Positions 1-6,209 of a stretch of DNA of 8,769 nt are shown here, piece after piece. The stretch is taken from contig CAISYX010000007.1 of NCBI GenBank assembly GCA_903889815.1, positions 1 to 8,769 on the forward strand, in the 5' to 3' direction. The stretch comes from an uncultured Gammaproteobacteria bacterium (GTDB lineage Bacteria; Pseudomonadota; Gammaproteobacteria; Pseudomonadales; Pseudohongiellaceae). The stretch's first letter is position 1, and each line of letters starts with the position of its first letter. Below the pieces are notes generated by a model. That model was not told the DNA's origin, made no database searches, and saw only the letters and a list, made by a program, of their open reading frames with translations. A program made the position numbers and the translations under genes.

Positions 1-125
1 CGCCCCGACCGCCTCCCGCAAATCCAGCCACTGTTCAAAATTAACAAGACCCCGCCAATGCCAGAGCCACTCACCCGGCACCCCAGCCAATGTGATGTCG
101 GGCTTTCCCCCGCAGACCTTTTCCT
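1..125. other. Left-edge sequence without a recognisable gene
   Basis: No gene can be assigned here with confidence. On the minus strand one frame is open from the GTG at 81 (or TTG at 90) to the window edge. It reads as a tryptophan-rich stretch (GEWLWHWRGLVNFEQWLDL) that looks more protein-like than chance, so it may be the N-terminus of a leftward gene cut by the edge. I see no good ribosome-binding site for it and do not recognise the family. A plus-strand frame is also open from base 1 to a TGA at 178-180 that overlaps the slyD start. It is proline-rich and unconvincing. Confidence 0.25.
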
Positions 126-131
126 TATAAT
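126..131 (+). promoter_or_regulatory. Candidate -10 box upstream of slyD-like gene
   Basis: A perfect TATAAT lies 45 bases before the slyD start. It would place the transcription start near 138 and give a leader of about 40 bases. The -35 position, around 103-109, holds only a weak TTTCCC-like match, so this is a -10-driven sigma-70 candidate rather than a full consensus promoter. A modest AGGA ribosome-binding site at 165-168 follows, 8 bases from the ATG. Confidence 0.5.
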
Positions 132-176
132 GGCCCCCCTGACAAAACCACACCCACCCACGCCAGGACCCCCGAA

Positions 177-668
177 ATGACAGCAGCGATCGGCAAGCAC
201 TCAGTAGTAGAAATCCATTACACCCTCAAGAACGCGGCGGGAGAGGTGCTTGATACCTCGGCAGACGGCGAACCCTTGATGTATCTGCATGGCACGCACG
301 GCCTGATTCAGGGGCTGGAAAACGAGCTTCTAGGCAAGACAGTGGGCGATGCCTTCAAGGCAGTGATTCCGCCGGCGCTGGCCTATGGCGAGATCGATCC
401 GGAACTCATTCACAGCATCGACAAGTCCATGTTCCGCGGCGTCGACAATATCGAGCCCGGCATGGTGTTCACGGCACAGGGCGAGAACGGCCACCAGCAC
501 ATTACCGTCAAATCCGTGGAAGGCGACAAGGTGATGATCGATGGCAACCACGAGATGGCGGGACAGACCCTGTATTTCGATGTCGAAGTAATCAGCATCC
601 GTGATGCAACGGAAGAAGAGATCGACCACGGCCACGTGCATGCCCACGGCGATCATCACCACCATTGA
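177..668 (+). CDS. SlyD-like FKBP-type peptidyl-prolyl cis-trans isomerase
   Basis: This 163-residue cytoplasmic protein is a SlyD-family FKBP. SlyD catalyses cis-trans isomerisation of prolyl bonds, acts as a chaperone through its inserted flap domain, and in E. coli delivers nickel to hydrogenase. The N-terminal FKBP half covers about residues 1-70 (VEIHYTLKN, the GLIQGLENELLG segment, and AYGE at 69-72). The insert-in-flap domain covers about 71-125. The FKBP fold closes with the GNHEMAGQTLYFDVEV segment at 123-138, a SlyD signature. The tail from 151 to 163 carries eight histidines, a likely Ni/Zn-binding tail. It is shorter than E. coli SlyD's tail and lacks that tail's cysteines. The ATG at 177 has an AGGA eight bases upstream. 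The gene stands alone and ends 3 bases from the convergent aldehyde dehydrogenase gene. The family call is firm; a role in metal delivery is inference. Confidence 0.95.
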   Translation: MTAAIGKHSVVEIHYTLKNAAGEVLDTSADGEPLMYLHGTHGLIQGLENELLGKTVGDAFKAVIPPALAYGEIDPELIHSIDKSMFRGVDNIEPGMVFTAQGENGHQHITVKSVEGDKVMIDGNHEMAGQTLYFDVEVISIRDATEEEIDHGHVHAHGDHHHH

Positions 669-671
669 TTG

Positions 672-2099
672 TCAGACGCCGAATCCGATGAGGGCCTTGG
701 TTTCCAGGAATTCCTCGAAACCTTCCAGCCCCCATTCGCGGCCATTGCCGGACTGCCGGTAGCCGCCGAACGGTGCATTGAAGTCCATGCCCGCCCCGTT
801 GATGTGGACCATGCCGGTGCGCAGTCGACGGGCGACGCGGCGCGCCTCTTCCAGTTCTCCCCAGACATAGCCTGACAGGCCGTAGTCGCTGTCATTGGCC
901 TGGGCGATGGCGTCTTCTTCATCCCTGCAGGTCAGGATCGTCAGCACCGGCCCGAAGATTTCTTCGCGGGCGATGCGCATGCCGTTGTGGGCGTGGGCGA
1001 AGATAGTGGGCCGCACGTACCAGCCGCTGCCGATGCCCTCGGGTTTGCCCGGGCCACCCACTACGAGCTGTGCGCCTTCAGCGATGCCCACATTGAGAAT
1101 TGCCTGAATGCGGTCGAACTGGGCCTTGCTTGCCACCGGGCCCAGCCGGGTGGTCTCCAGCGCAGGATCTCCCGCCACCATCTTCGCGGCGGCGGCCTTC
1201 GCTATCTCCAGCACTTCATCAAGGCGTCCCTGGGGCACCAGCATGCGTGTCGGTGCATTGCAGGACTGCCCCGCATTGCTGAAACAACTGAGCACGCCGA
1301 TGGTGACAGCCCGCGGGAAGTCAGCCCCCTCCAGAATGATGTTGGCCGACTTGCCGCCCAGTTCCTGGGTCACTTTCTTGATGGAGTCTGCGGCGGCGTG
1401 TGCCACTTCCCGTCCTGCCCGGGTGGACCCTGTGAACGACACCAGATCAATCTGCGGATGGGCGGCAATGGCAGCGCCCACGGTGGGCCCATCGCCATGG
1501 ACCATGTTGAACACGCCCGCAGGCACGCCGGCGGCGGCGATGATCTGCGCAAGAATGCCAGCACTTAACGGCGCCAGCTCACTGGGTTTGAGTACCATGG
1601 TGCACCCCGTTGCCAGGGCCGGCGCCAGCTTGCAGGTCACCTGATTCAGCGGCCAGTTCCACGGGGTGATGAAACCGCACACGCCGATGGGTTCGCGCTG
1701 AATGCGCGTGCTGCCGCGTGACTTCTCGAACTTGTAGTCGGCCAGGATCTGCCGGGCGGTGACGAAATGCGCAAGACCACTGCCCACATGGGCCGTGCGG
1801 GCGAAACTGATGGGCGCACCCATTTCTGCGCTCACTGCCAGAGCCAGTTCCTCTGTGCGTTCCAGGATGCCGGCGATGATGCGGTCGAGGATTTCAAGCC
1901 GCTGAATGTCAGAGGTGTGAGACCAGGAAGGGAAAGCGGAGCGGGCTGCACGCACAGCCAGGTCGACATCTTCCGCCGTGCCCAGACAGAGTGTGGCGTG
2001 GACCTGTTCGGTGGCAGGATTGAGCACTGGCAGCTCAGGGCGCCCGGCAATCGTCAGCCACTCACCATTGATGAAGAATTGTCTGCAGTCGATTGCCAT
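672..2099 (-). CDS. NAD(P)-dependent aldehyde dehydrogenase family protein
   Basis: This is a full-length (475 aa) aldehyde dehydrogenase that should oxidise an aldehyde to a carboxylate in the cytoplasm. Counting from the ATG at 2099, the visible signatures are: PWNWP with the oxyanion-hole Asn148; KPSE with cofactor-binding Lys171; FTGSTRAG (222-229) in the Rossmann fold; general-base Glu246 in ELGGKS; nucleophile Cys280 in NAGQSC; and EEIFGP (379-384). All catalytic residues are present. The overall pattern recalls the CddD-like ALDH subgroup (6-oxohexanoate and related semialdehydes), but the substrate cannot be read from sequence. An in-frame GTG at 2120 would add seven residues. I prefer the ATG because GGAA lies 7 bases upstream of it and because a TATACT box at 2130-2135 would leave almost no leader for the GTG. 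The gene has no pathway neighbours. Confidence 0.95.
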   Translation of the reverse strand: MAIDCRQFFINGEWLTIAGRPELPVLNPATEQVHATLCLGTAEDVDLAVRAARSAFPSWSHTSDIQRLEILDRIIAGILERTEELALAVSAEMGAPISFARTAHVGSGLAHFVTARQILADYKFEKSRGSTRIQREPIGVCGFITPWNWPLNQVTCKLAPALATGCTMVLKPSELAPLSAGILAQIIAAAGVPAGVFNMVHGDGPTVGAAIAAHPQIDLVSFTGSTRAGREVAHAAADSIKKVTQELGGKSANIILEGADFPRAVTIGVLSCFSNAGQSCNAPTRMLVPQGRLDEVLEIAKAAAAKMVAGDPALETTRLGPVASKAQFDRIQAILNVGIAEGAQLVVGGPGKPEGIGSGWYVRPTIFAHAHNGMRIAREEIFGPVLTILTCRDEEDAIAQANDSDYGLSGYVWGELEEARRVARRLRTGMVHINGAGMDFNAPFGGYRQSGNGREWGLEGFEEFLETKALIGFGV

Positions 2100-2129
2100 G
2101 ATGTTGTTCCATTCGCTCACATCGGCCGG

Positions 2130-2135
2130 AGTATA
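2130..2135 (-). promoter_or_regulatory. Candidate -10 box for the aldehyde dehydrogenase gene
   Basis: On the minus strand these bases read TATACT, five of six matches to the sigma-70 -10 consensus. The implied transcription start near 2123 gives a leader of about 25 bases to the ATG at 2099. The expected -35 region (about 2152-2159) shows no good match, so the call rests on the -10 alone. Confidence 0.35.
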
Positions 2136-2197
2136 CCTGCTTTTTTCAGGAGCTTAGGGTATGTTGACGCGCAAAACCGGAAGCAGAGACTGAGACA

Positions 2198-2950
2198 ATG
2201 CTGAAGATCACCCGCACCCTGGGCCGCGTTCTTGCCACCTATCTGAGCAAGCCCAGGGCCGACTACCTGCAGCACGACACCACCTCCATTGAACGCATTC
2301 TGCAGGTGATCGAGCCTGGCGATATCCTGCTGGTGGACGGCAACAGCCGCATCAGCACCGCTATCAAGTACCTCACACAGTCGACATGGTCCCATGCCTG
2401 TCTGTACGTGGGTGCCGTTGACCGCTCGGCAGACATGCCATCACTTGTTGAGGCTGATCTGAACGAGGGCGTGACACTTGTCCCACTCAACAAGTATGAG
2501 AAATACAACGTGCGGATATGCCGTCCGGTGGGGCTTACGGAGAGTGAAAAGCGGCGATTGCTGAGTTTCGTGGAAGACCGGCTGGGGTATCGCTACGACT
2601 TGAAGAACATCATCGATCTGATGCGTTATCTGATCCAGAATCCAGCAGTGCCGGCTCGCTACCGGCGGCAACTGCTGAGTCTTGGAAGTGGAGAGCCGAC
2701 CCGGGCGATCTGCTCAACGCTGATCGCCCAGGCCTTTCAATCCATCGACTACCCGATCCTGCCCAAGCAGAACCGGGCAGAGGGGTCGGAGGAACGGCAC
2801 TACGAGCACCGCCATCACACCCACTACGTGCCCAGAGATTTCGATCTGTCGCCCTATTTCCGTGTGGTCAAACCCACGCTGGAACTGGACTTCGACTTTC
2901 ATCGCATGAGCTGGCGTCACAAGATCAGCGCTGATACCACGGTTGCTTGA
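2198..2950 (+). CDS. YiiX/YaeF-like permuted papain-fold (NlpC/P60-related) hydrolase
   Basis: This 250-residue protein resembles the permuted papain-like amidase/peptidase group (YaeF/YiiX, peptidase family C92). In these circularly permuted NlpC/P60 relatives the His comes first and the nucleophilic Cys last. The family opening is visible as IEPGDILL at 38-45 and a TQSTWSHACLYVG block at 60-72 with the catalytic-candidate His66. A glutamate follows at 85 (LVEADL), then GYRYDLKNIIDL at 130-141, and the Cys172 candidate in AICSTLIAQAF. All expected active-site positions are present, so it is probably active; the substrate (peptide, amide or lipid acyl bond) is unknown. No signal peptide or membrane helix is evident, so it is probably cytoplasmic. 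The C-terminus has a His-rich patch (EHRHHTHY, 203-210). The ribosome-binding site is weak. Its last 26 bases overlap the convergent NHL gene. Confidence 0.82.
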   Translation: MLKITRTLGRVLATYLSKPRADYLQHDTTSIERILQVIEPGDILLVDGNSRISTAIKYLTQSTWSHACLYVGAVDRSADMPSLVEADLNEGVTLVPLNKYEKYNVRICRPVGLTESEKRRLLSFVEDRLGYRYDLKNIIDLMRYLIQNPAVPARYRRQLLSLGSGEPTRAICSTLIAQAFQSIDYPILPKQNRAEGSEERHYEHRHHTHYVPRDFDLSPYFRVVKPTLELDFDFHRMSWRHKISADTTVA

Positions 2951-4061
2951 TCAGCAGTGCCGGGTCGACGCCCGGCTTTGGCACCATCTTCTGCGTGCGG
3001 CCGAACTGGTTGTCGCCGCCATACAGGTTCATCTCTGAATCCACCGAGAACGCGTGTACTTCCAGGAATCCCGTCGGGCCTTCGCGTTCCACGAGCCAGG
3101 AGAACTGCCGCTCACCGTTGAAGTCCAGCTTTATGAAGCGCAGCGGGTTCAGATCGGTGATCCACAGTGAGTCCTCGTTCACAATCATGTCCAGCGGCAG
3201 GCTGAAGCCAGTCCATGTGTCCACGTGCTCGATCACTGCAGGGTCATCCGTCAGGCGGAAGGTGTTGATGCGGCCGCCGGAGCGGTCGAGGGCGTAGACC
3301 ATGTTGTTCGGACCGGCCGCCACAGAGTGCACGCCGTTGAACTGACCGGGCTCGGTGCCGAAGCCGCCGAACTCGCCGATGTACTTGGCGTCCTTGTCCA
3401 GAATCACCACGCGGTGATTGTCCAGACCATCAGCGACCAGGACACGGCCATCGGGCAGGAAGGCCACGTCCTGCGGTCGACCGAAGTGGGTTTCATCCGC
3501 GCCGGGCACACCCTTCTCGCCGAGGGTCATCAGCAGCTCGCTGCCGTCGTTGCTGAACACGTAGATGGTGTGGAAGGTTTCGTTGATCACCCAGACACGC
3601 TTCTCCGGGTCATAGGGGCTGATGCGCAGACGGTGCGGGCCGGGGCCGTCGGAGTCCGCACACAGCACGTCCCACTGCGTCCAGTTCTCAATCAGGTTGC
3701 CCTCGCCATCCAGTGCATACAGGCAATTGCGCCAGGTGCGCAGTTCAGTGGCCTGCAGCACGTTGATGCCGATGGAGCCTGCGTAACCTGCGTATTCCGG
3801 CGGAATGGGCTGGGGCAGACGGGCTTCCCCGCGCATCGCGATCAGGATGCGGTCGGGAGATTCAGCCAGAACACCGGAGTTGCCGCCGAAGGCGAAGCCA
3901 GGCTCCTGAAAAGGCTTGTGCCACGCGGGAATGATGTCATACGGGCTGGGACCGACGGGGCCGAGGATGACTTCGTTCTGGGCGATGGCAGAGGAAAGTG
4001 ATAACGCAGTCGTGCCGGCGAGCACGGCTGTGGCAAGCAGGGAGCGGAGGGTCTTGTTCAT
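2925..4061 (-). CDS. Secreted NHL-repeat beta-propeller protein (amidating-lyase-like fold)
   Basis: This is a 378-residue predicted periplasmic or secreted protein with a Sec signal peptide (MNKTLRSLLATAVLAGTTAL, probable cleavage after SSAIA near residue 27). The rest is a six-bladed NHL-type propeller. The clearest blade is 192-231 (HFGRPQDVAFLPDGRVLVAD), followed by FNGVHSVAAGPNNMVYALDR (241-260). Aligned by eye with peptidyl-alpha-hydroxyglycine alpha-amidating lyase (PAL), the three zinc-ligand histidines fall at His143, His245 and His336, and two active-site arginines at Arg77 and Arg260. The catalytic tyrosine position is Leu213. Cys113 and Cys134 are well placed for a disulfide. It is transcribed away from a second NHL gene. 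Family membership is seen; metal binding is inferred; a lyase activity seems doubtful. Confidence 0.85.
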   Translation of the reverse strand: MNKTLRSLLATAVLAGTTALSLSSAIAQNEVILGPVGPSPYDIIPAWHKPFQEPGFAFGGNSGVLAESPDRILIAMRGEARLPQPIPPEYAGYAGSIGINVLQATELRTWRNCLYALDGEGNLIENWTQWDVLCADSDGPGPHRLRISPYDPEKRVWVINETFHTIYVFSNDGSELLMTLGEKGVPGADETHFGRPQDVAFLPDGRVLVADGLDNHRVVILDKDAKYIGEFGGFGTEPGQFNGVHSVAAGPNNMVYALDRSGGRINTFRLTDDPAVIEHVDTWTGFSLPLDMIVNEDSLWITDLNPLRFIKLDFNGERQFSWLVEREGPTGFLEVHAFSVDSEMNLYGGDNQFGRTQKMVPKPGVDPALLIKQPWYQR

Positions 4062-4102
4062 TCTTTTTGTTCTCTCAGAGTCGATGACGGGAGGTCGGAC
4101 GC

Positions 4103-4131
4103 AGTATACCCATCGTTAAAGTGCCTGCCAG
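4103..4131 (-). promoter_or_regulatory. Sigma-70-like promoter for the leftward NHL gene
   Basis: On the minus strand a CTGGCA -35 element (4126-4131, four of six matches) and a TATACT -10 element (4103-4108, five of six) are separated by exactly 17 bases. The implied start near 4096 gives a leader of about 35 bases to the ATG at 4061. The ribosome-binding site is poor: only GAGAG about 11 bases upstream of the start. This is the best-spaced promoter candidate in the window. Confidence 0.55.
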
Positions 4132-4183
4132 CAAAATTCTGCAGCACTTGTGACGATTGGTGCCAATGCCTGCGATGGGCGGG

Positions 4184-4189
4184 TATGAT
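4184..4189 (+). promoter_or_regulatory. Candidate -10 box for the rightward NHL lipoprotein gene
   Basis: TATGAT, five of six matches to the -10 consensus, lies 33 bases before the ATG at 4223 and suggests a leader of about 25 bases. The 17-base-spaced -35 position (4161-4166, TGCCAA) matches poorly, so an activator may be needed if this is the promoter. Confidence 0.35.
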
Positions 4190-4212
4190 CCAGCGATTCA
4201 AGAGACTTCACC

Positions 4213-4216
4213 GGAG
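4213..4216 (+). promoter_or_regulatory. Ribosome-binding site fixing the NHL lipoprotein start
   Basis: GGAG sits 6 bases before the ATG at 4223. It selects this start over an in-frame upstream ATG at 4157, which would place 22 non-hydrophobic residues before the lipoprotein signal and which lies upstream of the candidate -10 box. Confidence 0.7.
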
Positions 4217-4222
4217 AACGTG

Positions 4223-5284
4223 ATGACGAACAATTTTTTCCAGAATACTCTGGCCGCGGCGTTTGTGCTGAGCACTCTGATGGCGTGCACCAGCAACGGC
4301 ATGTCCCATGGCGTCATGTCAGGGTCGGGACTGTCCAATCCCTGGGAGCGCGGTGAGAATGCCTTCGGCATGCTGCCTGAAGGTCGTCGCTGGGGGGCTG
4401 CCAGTGCCATTCACTATGCCGGCAACGGCCGGGTCTGGGTCGCTGACCGCTGTGGCGGCAACCGCGGGGCGGGCAGCTGCGAGGATCGTCGGGATGTAGA
4501 CCCGATCATGCTGCTTGCCAGCGATGGCACGGTGCTGCGCAGCTTCGGCGCCGGCGTGTTCGTGTGGCCGCACGGCATGTTCGTAGACCATGACGAGAAT
4601 CTTTGGGTGACGGACGCTGCAGTGTCCAGCGATGGCAAGCGCGGGAATCAGGTGCACAAGTTCAGCCCCGAGGGCGAGCGTCTGATGAGTCTGGGCATTG
4701 CCGGCGTGCAAGGCACGGGGCGCTATTTCTTCAACGCGCCCAATGACGTGCTGGTGGCGCCCAACGGCGACATCTTCATCGCCGATGGGCACAACGCGTC
4801 GACGCCCAATCGCATTCTCAAGTACAACAGCGAAGGCACGTTCCTGAAGGAGTGGGGCAGCGTGGGTGCCGAGGATGGCGAATTCCGGGTGCCCCACGCC
4901 CTGGCAATGGATTCCCAGGGCAGGCTGTTCGTGGCTGATCGCGGCAACAGCCGCATCCAGATCTTCGATCAGGAAGGCACGCACCTGATGACCTGGACGC
5001 AGTTCGGACGCCCCAGCGATGTCTACATCGATGCGCAGGACATGCTTTACGCGGCAGACTCGGAGTCCAATACCGGGCCCGACCGTAACCCGGGGTGGCT
5101 GCGGGGCATCTATGCGGGCAGTGCGCGCGATGGTTTCGTGACGGCGCTGACGCCAGACCCCGTGACGAATCCGGAAGGCACCACGAGTCACGCGGAAGGC
5201 GTCACCGTGGATGAAGACGGCAATCTCTACGCCGCTGAAGTGGCGGAGACGGCCATCCGCAAATTCACGCGCGTGCGCCCCTGA
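4223..5284 (+). CDS. NHL-repeat beta-propeller lipoprotein (amidating-lyase-like fold)
   Basis: This is a 353-residue predicted lipoprotein. The first 22 residues form a lipoprotein signal ending in the lipobox LMAC, with Cys22 as the lipidation site; Thr follows rather than Asp, so outer-membrane sorting is likely. The remainder is an NHL-type propeller with blades visible at about 114-131, 170-189, 222-248, 262-280 and 323-340. It resembles the bacterial group annotated as peptidyl-alpha-hydroxyglycine alpha-amidating lyase family. The PAL zinc histidines map to His117, His225 and His323, and the arginines to Arg76 and Arg240 (in ADRGNSRIQIF). The tyrosine position holds His190. Cys77 and Cys86 may form a disulfide. 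The gene diverges from the other NHL gene and ends 10 bases from the convergent LpxH-like gene. Fold and location are well supported; the function is unknown. Confidence 0.87.
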   Translation: MTNNFFQNTLAAAFVLSTLMACTSNGMSHGVMSGSGLSNPWERGENAFGMLPEGRRWGAASAIHYAGNGRVWVADRCGGNRGAGSCEDRRDVDPIMLLASDGTVLRSFGAGVFVWPHGMFVDHDENLWVTDAAVSSDGKRGNQVHKFSPEGERLMSLGIAGVQGTGRYFFNAPNDVLVAPNGDIFIADGHNASTPNRILKYNSEGTFLKEWGSVGAEDGEFRVPHALAMDSQGRLFVADRGNSRIQIFDQEGTHLMTWTQFGRPSDVYIDAQDMLYAADSESNTGPDRNPGWLRGIYAGSARDGFVTALTPDPVTNPEGTTSHAEGVTVDEDGNLYAAEVAETAIRKFTRVRP

Positions 5285-5299
5285 GCTGACATTCTCAGG
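5280..5299. other. Short inverted repeat between convergent genes
   Basis: CCTGAG (5280-5285) and CTCAGG (5294-5299) form a six-base stem with an eight-base loop exactly where the NHL lipoprotein gene and the LpxH-like gene meet tail to tail. There is no run of T on either side, so it is at best a weak bidirectional 3'-end hairpin, not a classical intrinsic terminator. Confidence 0.3.
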
Positions 5300-6122
5300 C
5301 CGCGTGCAGCGCCGCTGCCTTTTTCGGAGTCTTTTCTGAGCGGTGCAACTCAGCCTGCTCCGTCCATTTCATGATTTCCAGCTCTCCGTTATGGCCTTCC
5401 AGCATGGCGGTGCAACTTTCCACCCAGTCGCCAGTGTTGCAGTAGAGCGTGTCGCCGAACTGCGCGATCTCGGCTTTGTGGATGTGGCCACACACAACCC
5501 CCTGCACCTTCTGCGCACGAGCGGAGCTCACCACCGCCTCTTCGAAGCGGCCTATGTAGCTCATCACATTCTTGACCTTGTGTTTCAGGTGCGCAGCGAT
5601 GGACCAGTAGGGCAGGCCGACCATGCTGCGCAGCGCATTGATGACGCGGTTCAATTGCAGCAGATGACCGTACATCGTGCTGCCCAGCTTTGACAGGAAT
5701 GGGCTGCACTGCACGATGGCGTCGAACTGGTCGCCGTGCAGCACCAGCAGGCGCCGTCCGTCCGCTGTCTCGTGCACAGCGGTGTCGCAGATCTCGATGT
5801 TGTCGAAGGTATGTCCGCAGTAGTGTCGGGCGCTTTCGTCGTGATTGCCGGGCGTATAGATCACCCGGGTGCCGGCAGCTGCCTTCTTGAGAATGGCATT
5901 GACGACGTTCTGGTGGGACGAAGGCCAGTAGGACTTCTTCTTCATTTCCCAGCCGTCGAAGATGTCACCGACCAGGTAGAGAAAGTCGGATTCAGTAGCG
6001 TTCAGGAAGTCCAGCAGGAATTCGGCCTGGCAGCCTTTGAATCCCAGATGGATGTCAGAGAGGAAAATCGTGCGGTAGTGGAGCGTGTGTCGCAGCGGGC
6101 GAGTCTTTGCAGTAACGCTCAT
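5295..6122 (-). CDS. LpxH-family metallophosphoesterase (UDP-2,3-diacylglucosamine diphosphatase homologue)
   Basis: This 275-residue calcineurin-like phosphoesterase is of the UDP-2,3-diacylglucosamine diphosphatase family. LpxH cleaves UDP-2,3-diacylglucosamine to lipid X on the cytoplasmic face of the inner membrane during lipid A synthesis. All the dinuclear metal ligands are visible: Asp23 and His25 (SDIHLG), Asp53 (GDIFDGWE), Asn93-His94 (GNHD), His129 (LHGD), and His213 and His215 (GHIH). NTGDWVES follows at 229-236. It is about 35 residues longer than E. coli LpxH. It belongs to the GCQAEFLLDF-type branch, whose members are often extra homologues, so it may act on a different nucleotide or lipid substrate. 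An upstream TTG at 6209 is open, but the ATG at 6122 is chosen for its near-perfect ribosome-binding site. The gene is the last of the leftward cluster and lies 87 bases after the CYTH gene. Confidence 0.85.
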   Translation of the reverse strand: MSVTAKTRPLRHTLHYRTIFLSDIHLGFKGCQAEFLLDFLNATESDFLYLVGDIFDGWEMKKKSYWPSSHQNVVNAILKKAAAGTRVIYTPGNHDESARHYCGHTFDNIEICDTAVHETADGRRLLVLHGDQFDAIVQCSPFLSKLGSTMYGHLLQLNRVINALRSMVGLPYWSIAAHLKHKVKNVMSYIGRFEEAVVSSARAQKVQGVVCGHIHKAEIAQFGDTLYCNTGDWVESCTAMLEGHNGELEIMKWTEQAELHRSEKTPKKAAALHAA

Positions 6123-6129
6123 TCCAGTC

Positions 6130-6138
6130 ACCTCCTTT
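6130..6138 (-). promoter_or_regulatory. Near-perfect ribosome-binding site for the LpxH-like gene
   Basis: On the minus strand the bases read AAAGGAGGT, with GGAGGT (6130-6135) seven bases from the ATG at 6122. It is the strongest ribosome-binding site in the window. It decides the start against the TTG at 6209 and suggests this gene can be translated independently of the upstream CYTH gene. Confidence 0.85.
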
Positions 6139-6209
6139 GCTCGATTGCCGGGCATTGTGCAGTGCCCATATGACGAGCTGATGAAGTGGGTGTGGCAGTG
6201 GCGTGACAA

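Noticed and set aside
1..180. Plus-strand open frame ending in an ATGA overlap with the slyD start
   Set aside because: The translation is proline-rich without family resemblance, and a perfect TATAAT lies within it, which fits a promoter region better.
987..1568. 193-residue plus-strand frame inside the aldehyde dehydrogenase
   Set aside because: It lies antisense to the conserved ALDH catalytic region and has no recognisable motif.
3225..4001. 258-residue open frame on the plus strand opposite the secreted NHL gene
   Set aside because: It is antisense to a gene with a signal peptide and clear NHL blades. Its translation is rich in Val, Ala, His and Gln, typical of a GC-rich shadow frame, and shows no domain.
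4157..4222. Upstream ATG for the NHL lipoprotein
   Set aside because: It would bury the lipoprotein signal behind 22 residues and precedes the likely promoter; the ATG at 4223 has a proper GGAG.
4319..5191. 290-residue open frame on the minus strand opposite the NHL lipoprotein gene
   Set aside because: It is a shadow of the propeller gene; the composition is His/Ala/Arg-rich and there are no motifs or ribosome-binding site.
6150..6167. Small inverted repeat (GGGCA / TGCCC) between the CYTH and LpxH-like genes
   Set aside because: Only five pairs with an eight-base loop and no T-run; within what chance gives in GC-rich DNA.
6123..6209. N-terminal extension of the LpxH-like protein from a TTG at 6209
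   Set aside because: The 29 extra residues are not protein-like for this family, and the strong AAAGGAGGT ribosome-binding site lies before the ATG at 6122.
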